In this document: positions 42,471 through 52,048 of the stretch, one piece after another
Numbering within the stretch: the stretch's first letter is position 1
Layout of the letters: every line of letters begins with the position of its first letter
Notes under the pieces: model-generated
What the model saw: only the letters and a program-made list of their open reading frames with translations
Told to the model about the DNA's origin: nothing
The model's database searches: none
Made by a program: the position numbers and the translations under genes
Assembly: GCA_903919975.1 (NCBI GenBank)
Contig: CAIXKE010000112.1
Coordinates: 1 to 64,000 of the forward strand
From: Akkermansiaceae bacterium
GTDB lineage: Bacteria > Verrucomicrobiota > Verrucomicrobiia > Verrucomicrobiales > Akkermansiaceae
Direction: 5' to 3'
Length of the DNA: 64,000 bases

Positions 42471-44108
42471 TCACACAGCGGCACGGGCGTCTCCGCCCGG
42501 AGCCAAATTGGTTGAATCACAGAATCTCCGTGCCTGCCGCTGAGCCAGTGCAATGAGCAGTCGCCGCACGGTTTCTTCTGTAGCGCTTATGGTTAGAGTG
42601 CGGCAAGTATTTTCCCCACGTAGTTCATCGGGCTGTTCGTAGGCAGTATCCAACATCTCAAAATCCTCGCCACGCGCATCCGAGACCACGTTCCGCAGGC
42701 CCTCGCGCATTCGGAGTCGCTCGCGTGCGGTCTCATCATCCACCTCGGCGATGATCCATTTCACATGCGCATCCCCGAGCGTTTCGCGCAGGCGGTCGCG
42801 AAATACACGCTTGGAAAACGTGGCGTCAAGGATCACGCCGTGACCACGTCCTAAGGTTTCCCGGGCATCGCGGATCATCGTCTCGTAAGTCCGCTCCGTC
42901 ATTTCCGCAGCATAGAGGGCACGTCGGCTCTCGGCGTCGCCACGTTCGTGCAGCGGCACTCTTGCGAGTGTTTTGCGGAGTTTGTCCGAGGAAACCAAGC
43001 GCCATCCAAGTTCGCGCGAGACTTCCTCGGCGAGCGACGATTTCCCCGAGGCGACTCGCCCCATGAAAACCAACACCGCCGCACCCGCGCCACATAGCGC
43101 ATATTGCAGGGCCAGTTGGTAATACCGCCGCGCCCTGTCCACCGCCAAAGTTCGCTCTTCCACCCCGGCGATCTCCACCACGCTGTGCAAACTCTCCACC
43201 TTGCCCCGGACATATGCACGATAGCATTTGTAGAAATCCATCAGACTTGTCATTTTTTCGTCTCCTAACAATTGTGATACCCTCTCCACCAGAAATTGAC
43301 TGAGATCCGCCCGGCCGTGATAATCCAGATCCATCGCAAGAAACGCCACATCACTCACCACATCGACATATCGGAACCGATCATTGAACTCGATGCAGTC
43401 ATAAATATTCAAGGCGTCATCCGTGACATGCACATGATCGAGATGAAGATCTCCATGACAATCGCGAATCCAGCCCTCCGCCACACGTTTTTCAAACAAT
43501 GAACGCCTCCATTCATAACTACAGTCGGTGAATTCCCTGATCGCCTCAAAGGCGGCGCGCGAAATCGTCTTTCCGAAAAACGCCTCGGTTTGCGAGAAAT
43601 TCTCATTGGTGTTGACACGAATTTTATCAATCAATCCCCACTCTTCGATTTCCGGAACCGGTCGTTGATTCTGATAGAAATCCGCCAAGGCGCGGGCGAC
43701 CCGTTCGATCTCCGTCACACCGGCGGTCCCGTCCTTGACGCGCGCGTCCAGAAAACCATTGGCTGATAGAAGGTGCATCCTCACTGCGACCTCCACCACC
43801 GGACCATCCCCGCCGAAGGAGAAACCTCCACCCTGCCGCGTGATTGTCTCCACGCCGAGGTAAATTCCCGGTGCGAGGCGTGAGTTCAGCGTAACCTCTC
43901 GATCGCAAAAATATCGACGTTTCTCCAACGTAGAGAAATCCAGAAACCCTAGATCCACCGGTTTCTTGATCTTGTAAACATAGGGCGGAACAATGAAAAC
44001 CAGCGAAGCATGCGTATGCACCTCACTGACTTTCTGGGGGTGGTATGGATACGATTCCGGAGCCCGCAGAAACGCAAGCAGCTCCGGATCAAAGTGTCCG
44101 TCCATCAT
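42471..44108 (-). CDS. APH-like kinase fused to a P-loop ATPase/kinase domain
   Basis: 545 aa. Residues about 20-310 resemble aminoglycoside phosphotransferase-type small-molecule kinases, with the catalytic loop CHGDLHLDHVHV (His218-Gly-Asp220) and the metal-binding FNDRFRYVDVVSDVAF. Residues about 345-520 form an AAA/shikimate-kinase-like P-loop domain with Walker A GRVASGKS (350-357) and LRKTLARVPL. This two-domain architecture is known in many bacteria as an uncharacterised bifunctional APH/ATP-binding protein. Substrate unknown; nothing here points to drug resistance. It is followed by trxA in the opposite direction. Confidence 0.88.
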   Translation of the reverse strand: MMDGHFDPELLAFLRAPESYPYHPQKVSEVHTHASLVFIVPPYVYKIKKPVDLGFLDFSTLEKRRYFCDREVTLNSRLAPGIYLGVETITRQGGGFSFGGDGPVVEVAVRMHLLSANGFLDARVKDGTAGVTEIERVARALADFYQNQRPVPEIEEWGLIDKIRVNTNENFSQTEAFFGKTISRAAFEAIREFTDCSYEWRRSLFEKRVAEGWIRDCHGDLHLDHVHVTDDALNIYDCIEFNDRFRYVDVVSDVAFLAMDLDYHGRADLSQFLVERVSQLLGDEKMTSLMDFYKCYRAYVRGKVESLHSVVEIAGVEERTLAVDRARRYYQLALQYALCGAGAAVLVFMGRVASGKSSLAEEVSRELGWRLVSSDKLRKTLARVPLHERGDAESRRALYAAEMTERTYETMIRDARETLGRGHGVILDATFSKRVFRDRLRETLGDAHVKWIIAEVDDETARERLRMREGLRNVVSDARGEDFEMLDTAYEQPDELRGENTCRTLTISATEETVRRLLIALAQRQARRFCDSTNLAPGGDARAAV

Positions 44109-44168
44109 GTTTCAATCTAGTAGCCAAAACCCGCTTCCGCAAACGCGATCCCAAAGCCGCCGAGGCCC

Positions 44169-44882
44169 TCAACGGCGCTTTTTCCTCCGCTTCGGAGGTG
44201 TGAACGGGCGGCCCTTGCTCTTCGCGTGCTTGCCGACCCTTAAGCCAGGTGCCAGCACCGGCGGCGCTTCCGCAAACGATCCCGCCGCTTCCGCCGCCAC
44301 TGTCGCCCGCTCTTCATCAGCCGCGAAACGCTTCTCCCAATCCGCCAGAGCGGCTTCGTATTCGCGCTGGGCTATTTGCTGACAAATCGGCGAAAGATAA
44401 TACGCCACAAATTCCGGATCCTTCGCCAACTCGGGGTCGAGCTGGTTGACGTGATGGGGTTTGGGCGGCTTGGGCTTGGGGAATCGATAGTCCTCGCGCC
44501 GCGGTATATAAGGCTCCATGAGCTCTTTCATCGCCCGCACACTCGGCTTTTTCTGGTAAAGTCTCCACACGAGTTGGAATCCGTGGTCCAGCGACCAATG
44601 CTCCCGAGTCGGAATCAATACCTGCTCTTCAGGCGTGCTCGTGGAAACAATCCCGATGATTTTCTCCCTTTCCGCCTTTGTAAACTTCTTCGCGAATTTA
44701 TCCTCCGCCTGATGTTGAAAACGCTCCGGATCAATCGCCTGGTTTTTGAGTAGCGAAACATATGCGCGCGACACCCCGAATTCCTCTGCCAGTTGGGGCG
44801 CTTTTTCACCTGCCAGCACGCGCCGCGTGATTTCGTCGCGCTGCTCCTGGTTGAGGCGCTTCTTCGGATTGAGTTCAGCCAT
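44169..44882 (-). CDS. Helix-turn-helix protein of unknown role
   Basis: 237 aa, basic. An N-terminal HTH of the resolvase/transposase-like type is visible (RDEITRRVLAGEKAPQLAEEFGVSRAYVSLLK, about 16-47). It is followed by a region rich in aromatic and charged residues (EHWSLDHGFQLVWRLYQKKPSVRAM) and a Pro/Lys-rich linker, and ends in a very basic tail (PPKRRKKRR). The DNA-binding part is plausible; the rest is not recognised. No terminal repeats suggest an insertion sequence. It is divergent from opcA by 163 bases. Confidence 0.75.
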   Translation of the reverse strand: MAELNPKKRLNQEQRDEITRRVLAGEKAPQLAEEFGVSRAYVSLLKNQAIDPERFQHQAEDKFAKKFTKAEREKIIGIVSTSTPEEQVLIPTREHWSLDHGFQLVWRLYQKKPSVRAMKELMEPYIPRREDYRFPKPKPPKPHHVNQLDPELAKDPEFVAYYLSPICQQIAQREYEAALADWEKRFAADEERATVAAEAAGSFAEAPPVLAPGLRVGKHAKSKGRPFTPPKRRKKRR

Positions 44883-45045
44883 GGCAGGCGAATCCTAAAG
44901 AAACTACCGCCCGGAGATCAACTGCGAACCAACATCCGCACCTTTCCAACGAACGATATTCCTGCTCGCAATGCCTCACAATCATCCCCCACACGGTCCG
45001 GGCTCTTGCCTTCGCTTTTGATCTGTGGCTTCCTCTGCACCTCAC

Positions 45046-46116
45046 ATGACCACCGCCCCGGACTTATCCATCCCGCCCGTCTGCCCTGAATTGGGCATCG
45101 AAGTCTCGATCTCCGAGATCGATCGGGAACTCCGCAAACTTTGGGAACAGGACGAAGCTCGGACCAACGCCTCGTTGATGAATCTCGTCGTCTATTCCGA
45201 GAAACCCGGGGCCCTGCTGGAAAACTCGGCCATCATCCGCAATCTCACCACCGAACACGCCTGCCGCGCCATCCTCGTGGAAATCAACCGGGCCCAACCG
45301 CTCCCCGGTTTGCGCGCATGGATCACCGCCCATTGCCACCTCGCCTATGGCCGGAAATCCGTCTGCTGCGAGCAAATCGCTTTTTATCTAACTGGTAAAG
45401 TCACCGGACGTTTCCGCAACACCGTTTTCGCCCATCTAAACTCCGATCTTCCGCTCGTCTTCTGGTGGCAGGGAGAGCTCTCCGAGATCCTCACCGAGCG
45501 CCTCGTCAGCGTGATGGACCGCCTCATCATCGACAGCTCATCCTGGGCCGATCCCGCCGCCTCATTCCAACTCATCGAAGATGCCGCCCTTTCCAACAAC
45601 GACCTAATTCTCCAAGACCATGCATGGACCCGCACGTGGCAATTCCGCCTCGGCATCGCCAGCATCTTCGATGATCCCGCAGCTCAGAACGTATTGCCCA
45701 AAATCGATCACGTGGAAATCACCTTCCACCCAGCACACCGAAACAGCGCGCTGCAACTCCTCGCCTGGCTCGCCATCCAAGCCGGATGGAAAGACCGAGC
45801 CGGCACCGATCGTTTCGCCTTCGAGTCCACCTCAGGCACCGCCATTTCCGTGACCCTCCACGAAGATATCGCCGGACCGGCCCTTTCTTCGCTGATCCTG
45901 CAGGCCGGAGACAAAACCGCGCGCATCACCCAGTCCGCCGGCGCCTCACATGTCGAACGAAGGATCGATGCGCCGGGATACCATGTCACCTCGCTTTCAC
46001 CCGCCGATCCCTCGTCGCCCGAGGAACTCGTCGCCCTGCAACTCGCCCGCGGCGGACAAAACTCGTTGTTTAAAAAAATCCTGCCGCGCTTTCGCCAAAT
46101 GCTGGAAAGCCGATGA
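45046..46116 (+). CDS. opcA: Glucose-6-phosphate dehydrogenase assembly protein OpcA-like
   Basis: 356 aa from ATG 45046; an ATG seven codons earlier is the alternative. Typical blocks are NLVVYSEKPGALLENSAIIR, HACRAILVEINRAQPLPGLRAWITAHCHLA, FRNTVFAHLNSDLPLVFWWQGEL and IIDSSSWADPAASF. OpcA binds glucose-6-phosphate dehydrogenase and modulates its oligomeric or redox state in cyanobacteria and actinobacteria. zwf is not next to it here. Confidence 0.85.
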   Translation: MTTAPDLSIPPVCPELGIEVSISEIDRELRKLWEQDEARTNASLMNLVVYSEKPGALLENSAIIRNLTTEHACRAILVEINRAQPLPGLRAWITAHCHLAYGRKSVCCEQIAFYLTGKVTGRFRNTVFAHLNSDLPLVFWWQGELSEILTERLVSVMDRLIIDSSSWADPAASFQLIEDAALSNNDLILQDHAWTRTWQFRLGIASIFDDPAAQNVLPKIDHVEITFHPAHRNSALQLLAWLAIQAGWKDRAGTDRFAFESTSGTAISVTLHEDIAGPALSSLILQAGDKTARITQSAGASHVERRIDAPGYHVTSLSPADPSSPEELVALQLARGGQNSLFKKILPRFRQMLESR

Positions 46117-46180
46117 CACCAAACACACTTCTAACGGAGCGCTGGCTTCAGCCGGCGAGTCCATCATTAATCTTTGGAAA

Positions 46181-46915
46181 TCACTCGCGCCGATTGAGGG
46201 CGATCATTAGGAAATAAGCGAGCTGGGCGAGTGAACCGACGGCTGCGGCGACATAGGTCATGGCTGCCCAAAATAGCGCGTTTTTCGCTTTATCGTGCTC
46301 CATGCTGGCCGCAAGTCCGCTGCCCTCTAGCCAGACCAGCGCGCGGCGGCTGGCATCAAACTCAACCGGCAAGGTGATAATCGAAAACAAAGTGGTGACG
46401 CCAAAAAGCCCCACCCAGATCCAGAGCATGGTTGGGTTATTCATCAGGCCGATCCCGAAGAGACCCGCGATCATGATATAATTCAGAATCTTGCTGGAAA
46501 ACTGCACGGCAGGAACCATTTTCGAGCGAAATGCCAGCCACGCATACGCCTGTTGGTGTTGCAGGGCATGGCCACATTCGTGCGCGGCCACTGCCGCCGC
46601 CGCCACGGAATTCATGTGATACACCGGCTCACTCAGATTGACGGTTTTCTTGATCGGATCATAATGGTCCGTAAGCTGCCCGGGCACACTGACCACCCGG
46701 ACGTCGGTGATGCCATTCTGACGCAACATTTGCTCGGCCACTTGAGCGCCAGTCACGCGCAGCGGAATTTGCGAGTATTCGGTGAAGCGCCTCTTCAGCA
46801 TTCCGCTGATCAGCATGCTAGTAAGAAATGTCACGCCGATGATCGTGAGATACAACGGCGAGAAACCTCCGGGGGCGAATCCAATGATGGCGAGATTGAG
46901 CGTTTCCAATGTCAT
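46181..46915 (-). CDS. Membrane zinc metallopeptidase (YugP-like)
   Basis: 244 aa with several hydrophobic segments. The zinc motif AAHECGHALQHQ and the preceding SEPVYHMNSVAAAAVAAHE match the neutral zinc metallopeptidase family (PF04298 type). The N-terminus has one transmembrane segment (PLYLTIIGVTFLTSMLI) and two or three follow the active site. The substrate is unknown. It is read in the same direction as hisD, separated by a 26-base inverted-repeat element. Confidence 0.9.
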   Translation of the reverse strand: MTLETLNLAIIGFAPGGFSPLYLTIIGVTFLTSMLISGMLKRRFTEYSQIPLRVTGAQVAEQMLRQNGITDVRVVSVPGQLTDHYDPIKKTVNLSEPVYHMNSVAAAAVAAHECGHALQHQQAYAWLAFRSKMVPAVQFSSKILNYIMIAGLFGIGLMNNPTMLWIWVGLFGVTTLFSIITLPVEFDASRRALVWLEGSGLAASMEHDKAKNALFWAAMTYVAAAVGSLAQLAYFLMIALNRRE

Positions 46916-46993
46916 GGGCTAAAAATATCCGGTTTTGAAAACATCGCAACTGCAAGTGCGATGGAAATCTCCACCGTCTTTCCACTCACTCGT

Positions 46994-47098
46994 GGACTGC
47001 GGCAGCCTGCTGCCGCTTTGGTTAGCCAGCCTGCTGGCCTGTGGGTGTTTTGACGCAGCAGGCTGCGAATTTAAAGCGGCAGCAGGCTGCCGCAGTCC
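46994..47098. repeat. Perfect 26-base inverted repeat with nested palindromes
   Basis: The arm at 46994-47019 (GGACTGCGGCAGCCTGCTGC then CGCTTT) is the exact reverse complement of 47073-47098. Between them are shorter palindromes (GCCAGCCTGCTGGC and CGCAGCAGGCTGCG). It lies downstream of hisD. It looks like a composite REP/BIME-like element. Confidence 0.9.
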
Positions 47099-47120
47099 AA
47101 GGAGTCCGTGTATTCCATCA

Positions 47121-48410
47121 TCATTGCTCCAACCGGATCGCGGTGGAGCGCCCGTGTGCGTCCAATCCTTCGATCCGCGCAAATTCCTCAACCACCGGCA
47201 AGGATAATCTAACTGATTTCTTATCGAGCCGGACGATGCTCGTGCGGCGCTGGAATTGATCCGCGCGAAGGCCGGAAAACGAACGTCCCGCGCCACCAGT
47301 CGGCAACGTATGACTGGGGCCGGCTAGAAAATCCCCGACCGCGACGGGCGAATCATTTCCAAGGTAAATTGCGCCTGCGGTTCGGATGCGCGGCAGCCAG
47401 CGTTTTTCATCGGCGGTGATGAGTGATAGATGCTCCGGGCAAAAGGCATTGGAAATGGCCACGCCTTCCTCAAAGGATTTCAAATGCAGCAAAAAAGTAC
47501 CGGATTTCAGCACGTCACGGATGATTTTTCCGCGCGTAAGTGTGGCGATTTGTTTGTCGATGGCCTTGACCACCTTGCCTAACAAAGCCTTGGAATCGGT
47601 CGCAAATCCGACCACGCTGTCGCCGCCATGTTCCGCCTGGGCGAGCATGTCGGCAGCGATGAAATCCGGGTTTCCCGTCTTGTCGGCGAGGATCAGGATT
47701 TCACTCGGGCCGGGCAGGAGGTCGATGGAAACCGCTCCCACGAGTTGGCGTTTCGCCTCGACCACGAAGCGGTTGCCGGGGCCGAAGATGCGATCCACCG
47801 GCCGGATTGTCCGGGTGCCCAGCGCGAGTGCGGCGATCGCTTGCGCACCGCCAACCTTGATGACTTCGGTCACGCCTGCGGATTGCAGAGCATAGAGCAA
47901 GGCGGGATTCACCGATCCATCCGGCCCGCATGGCGTCGCGGCGATGATTTCCGGCACGCGGGCGGCCTTCGCAAACCCAGTGGTCATCAGCGCGGTGGAC
48001 ACCAGCGGTGCCTTGCCGCCCGGGACATAAACCCCCACCCGATCAAAGGGAATGAATCGCTCGCCGACCGTTGCTCCTTCCGCGTTTTTGAAAGACCAGT
48101 CCTTGCGCAAGCTGCGTTTTGCAAAGGCGTGGATGTTTTTCAAACTGCGGGAAACCGCCATGCGCGTGGCCGGAGTGACGGCTTTCCTTGCTGCCGCAAA
48201 CTCAGCGTCGGTGACAAACAAGCTGCCGGGCGTGAGCTCCGCGTTATCGAAACGTTTGGTGAGCGTGACCAAAGCCTCGTCCCCTTTGGCGGCGACTTGG
48301 CCAATGATTTCGGCAACCAAATCACGAACCCCATCCTCAGGAAGGGCGCGGCGATTGAGGCGGCGGACAAACGAGGCGTATCCGGAATCAATGTGACTGA
48401 GAATTTTCAT
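47121..48410 (-). CDS. hisD: Histidinol dehydrogenase
   Basis: 429 aa from the ATG at 48410 (MKILSHIDSGYASFVRRL), the family-standard length; the frame extends 26 codons further upstream without similarity. It catalyses the last two steps of histidine synthesis. Landmarks are VGVYVPGGKAPLVSTALM, VIKVGGAQAIAALALGT, FGPGNRFVVEAKRQLVG, DLLPGPSEILILADKTGNPDFIAADML with zinc-binding residues, and AEHGGDSV. No other his gene is near. Confidence 0.96.
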   Translation of the reverse strand: MKILSHIDSGYASFVRRLNRRALPEDGVRDLVAEIIGQVAAKGDEALVTLTKRFDNAELTPGSLFVTDAEFAAARKAVTPATRMAVSRSLKNIHAFAKRSLRKDWSFKNAEGATVGERFIPFDRVGVYVPGGKAPLVSTALMTTGFAKAARVPEIIAATPCGPDGSVNPALLYALQSAGVTEVIKVGGAQAIAALALGTRTIRPVDRIFGPGNRFVVEAKRQLVGAVSIDLLPGPSEILILADKTGNPDFIAADMLAQAEHGGDSVVGFATDSKALLGKVVKAIDKQIATLTRGKIIRDVLKSGTFLLHLKSFEEGVAISNAFCPEHLSLITADEKRWLPRIRTAGAIYLGNDSPVAVGDFLAGPSHTLPTGGAGRSFSGLRADQFQRRTSIVRLDKKSVRLSLPVVEEFARIEGLDAHGRSTAIRLEQ

Positions 48411-48554
48411 GCCAGAGGGTGGTGCGGGAAGATGGACGGACACTGCCCGTTCGCCAAGCATCATCCCGCTGATATTGTGAAAATTCATAGCTCGGGCGTT
48501 GACGTGGCCTAGAACGCACCTTTAGCTTCTCTTAGTTCAAATCCAACCAATCCC

Positions 48555-50399
48555 ATGACTCCATCCACCCGCGGATTCCGCGAGATGAAAGCAGCGGTTG
48601 TCCGCTTCGCCGGTGATTCCGGTGACGGCATGCAAATCGTCGGCGAACGCTTCAGCGACACCAGTGTCACCGTCCCGAATGCCATTGCCACCTTCCCGGA
48701 TTATCCAGCGGAAATTCGCGCCCCAATAGGCACCATCGCCGGAGTCTCGGCATTCCAAGTCCACTTCGGCAGCCAAGCGGTCCTGACGCCCGGAGATGAA
48801 CCGGACGCACTCGTCGCCATGAACCCGGCAGCTCTCGCCGTGCATCTCTACGACCTCGTGGAAGGCGGACTGCTGATCGTTAATTCGGCCGCATTCACCC
48901 CGGAAAACCTCGCAATGGCCGGATTCTCGACCAATCCGCTCGACGATCCGGCGCTCAAGAAAAAATACGATGTCATGGCCATCGACATCAGCGGCCTCGC
49001 CGTGGAGTCGCTCAAAGAAAGCTCGCTCACCATGCGTGACAAGCTGCGCACCAAGAATTTCTTCGCCCTCGGCTTCACCTACTGGGTCTATGGCCGACCA
49101 CTCGAACCGACTATCGAATACATCAATAACAAATGGGCCGTCAAAGCCCCGGACTTGGCAGAAGCCAATATCCGTGTTCTGAAAGCCGGCTATTTCCTTG
49201 GTGAAACCACCGAAGTCACCCGCAACCGCTACATGGTCGCCCGCGCGGAAGTCGAGCCCGGCACTTACCGGAAGATCTCCGGAAACGAAGCCATCGCCCT
49301 CGGTTTGATCGCCGGAGCGAAAAAAGCTGGCCGTGACTTATTGTTCTCCGGCTACCCGATCACCCCGGCATCCTCGATTCTCGAAGCGCTCGCCGGGTTC
49401 AAACACTTCGGCATCAAAACCGTTCAAGCCGAGGATGAAATCGCCGCCATCGGCGTCGCCATCGGTGCCAGCTTCGCCGGACAAATCGGCGTCACCGGCA
49501 CCAGCGGTCCCGGCATGTGTTTGAAGAGCGAGTTCATCGGACTCGCCATCTCCACCGAACTCCCGCTCGTTATCGTCAACGTCCAACGCGGCGGCCCGAG
49601 CACCGGTCTCCCGACCAAGACCGAACAATCCGACCTGTTAGAAGCCTTCTACGGCCGCCACGGCGAAAGCCCACTTCCGATCGTCGCCGCAAACTCGCCG
49701 TCGGATTGTTTCCGCGCCGCCTACGAAGCCGTCCGCATTGCACTCACCTTCTCAACCCCGGTGATCCTGCTCAGCGATGGTTATCTAGCCAATGGCTCGG
49801 AGCCATGGAAAATCCCGAGCGAAGACAGCCTCCGGGAAATCCACAAGCCCTTCGCCGATCCGTCGCAACCCTACGTCGCCTTCGCCCGCGATCCGGAAAC
49901 CCTCGCCCGCACCCAAGCCATCCCCGGCCAACCGGGACTCGAACACCGCCTCGGCGGACTCGAAAAGGACACCAAGGGCAGCATCAGCTACGACTCCGCC
50001 AACCACGAGGAAATGACCCGTCTCCGCGCCGCAAAGGTCGAGGCCGTCGCCAAAATCATCCCCCCTCTCCACGTCACCGGTGAAAACAAGGGGAAATTGT
50101 TAGTCCTCGGTTGGGGCGGCACTCATGGCGCGATCACCTCCGCCGTGCAATCCCTCGTCGCCGAAGGATTCGAGGTCAGCAGCACTAACTTGCGATACCT
50201 CAATCCCATGCCATCCGACCTCGGCGAGCTGATCAAAGGCTTCGACCAAGTCCTCATCCCGGAACTCAACTCCGGCCAATTATCACTCCTCATCCGCGCC
50301 AAATTCCTCGTAGATGCCATTTCCATGACCAAAATCCAAGGTCGCCCGTTCAAAGTCAGCGAAATCCGCGAACGCATCCTGCAACTCATCACCGCCTAA
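48555..50399 (+). CDS. korA: 2-oxoacid:ferredoxin oxidoreductase alpha subunit with fused gamma domain
   Basis: 614 aa. The N-terminal gamma-type domain has RFAGDSGDGMQIVGERFSD. The pyrimidine-binding alpha domain has SGYPITPASSILEALAG, QAEDEIAAIGVAIGASFAG and TGTSGPGMCLKSEFIGLAI. A C-terminal transketolase-C-like domain closes it (VLGWGGTHGAITSAVQSL). The arrangement fits 2-oxoglutarate:ferredoxin oxidoreductases, which couple acyl-CoA formation to ferredoxin. The beta subunit follows five bases later. Confidence 0.93.
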   Translation: MTPSTRGFREMKAAVVRFAGDSGDGMQIVGERFSDTSVTVPNAIATFPDYPAEIRAPIGTIAGVSAFQVHFGSQAVLTPGDEPDALVAMNPAALAVHLYDLVEGGLLIVNSAAFTPENLAMAGFSTNPLDDPALKKKYDVMAIDISGLAVESLKESSLTMRDKLRTKNFFALGFTYWVYGRPLEPTIEYINNKWAVKAPDLAEANIRVLKAGYFLGETTEVTRNRYMVARAEVEPGTYRKISGNEAIALGLIAGAKKAGRDLLFSGYPITPASSILEALAGFKHFGIKTVQAEDEIAAIGVAIGASFAGQIGVTGTSGPGMCLKSEFIGLAISTELPLVIVNVQRGGPSTGLPTKTEQSDLLEAFYGRHGESPLPIVAANSPSDCFRAAYEAVRIALTFSTPVILLSDGYLANGSEPWKIPSEDSLREIHKPFADPSQPYVAFARDPETLARTQAIPGQPGLEHRLGGLEKDTKGSISYDSANHEEMTRLRAAKVEAVAKIIPPLHVTGENKGKLLVLGWGGTHGAITSAVQSLVAEGFEVSSTNLRYLNPMPSDLGELIKGFDQVLIPELNSGQLSLLIRAKFLVDAISMTKIQGRPFKVSEIRERILQLITA

Positions 50400-50404
50400 C
50401 ACCC

Positions 50405-51436
<1,032 letters not shown>

Positions 51437-52048
51437 ACGATTCAAACCAATCGCGGGCTTCTAGCCAAATACCTTAAAGAATTCGCGTTCCAGCAGTAGC
51501 ATACAAGAAGCGGCGGATTGCCTGAAACCAGTGGATTGATTCAGTCAGGTCACTACGGGGCAAAGGACCCAAGCTGATTGGAGCCGCCTTGCATGGAGCC
51601 GTAAGCACCGTGGTGTGGGACCCGGGAGCTAACTACTCCCGGGGACCTGATTCGATTTCTTGAAGTCTTGGTTACCTATGAAATGCTTCTTTGATGCCAT
51701 CCCATCCATACTTAACTCGAGCGGCATCCCCCATAATTTCGCTGAATCCCTTCATGCTCCCGAAATCCCCCTCAGTTGGCATTCCGGTCGCGATGAGCAC
51801 AGTCGGAATTCCGTATTGGGTTTTTAGATACTTCTCAGCCTCATTCTTACCGAACCGCTCAATTATCTTCGGTGCCTCGTCGTCTGATGCCATAGCGGCT
51901 TCCATTGCGGCGAGCCTTTGCTGTGTAGCAGCTTTTACAGACGAATCTTTACACTACCCGATTCCCTCTCACGCGTACTTGAATATCATCGCCACATGGC
52001 GTATGCTTTATCGTTAATCGGGCAAGCAACCTTAAGCCGACATTTTTT
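51437..52048. other. 612-base gap with a strong hairpin and a possible gene fragment
   Basis: At 51621-51643 a perfect eight-base stem CCCGGGAG/CTCCCGGG closes a seven-base loop, preceded by GTGGTGTGGGA and followed by GGACCTGATTCGAT. The layout recalls the domain VI end of some bacterial group II introns, but I see no clear domain V and no reverse transcriptase. GGTC/GACC (about 51548-51569) can also pair. A small minus-strand frame (51672-51905) lies behind it. No tRNA fold was found. Confidence 0.45.
51672..51905 (-). CDS. Small hypothetical protein or C-terminal gene fragment
   Basis: 77 aa from ATG 51905. The composition is protein-like (EKYLKTQYGIPTVLIATGMP, MKGFSEIMGDAARVKYGW) with a beta-strand and following helices. 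The frame remains open nine codons upstream of the ATG until a TAG, reading as another amphipathic helix, so it may be the tail of a longer lost gene. No domain recognised and no neighbour reads in the same direction. Confidence 0.35.
   Translation of the reverse strand: MEAAMASDDEAPKIIERFGKNEAEKYLKTQYGIPTVLIATGMPTEGDFGSMKGFSEIMGDAARVKYGWDGIKEAFHR

Noticed and set aside
42471-44108. Aminoglycoside resistance gene
   Set aside because: The APH-like half is fused to a P-loop domain in a widespread uncharacterised architecture. Nothing ties it to drug modification.
44169-44882. Transposase of an insertion sequence
   Set aside because: Only an HTH is visible. There is no DDE or HUH catalytic motif, and no terminal inverted repeats or target duplication.
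51437-52048. tRNA or other known RNA gene in the gap
   Set aside because: No cloverleaf, no T-loop GTTCRA word in proper spacing, and no CCA end. Only the hairpin is supportable.
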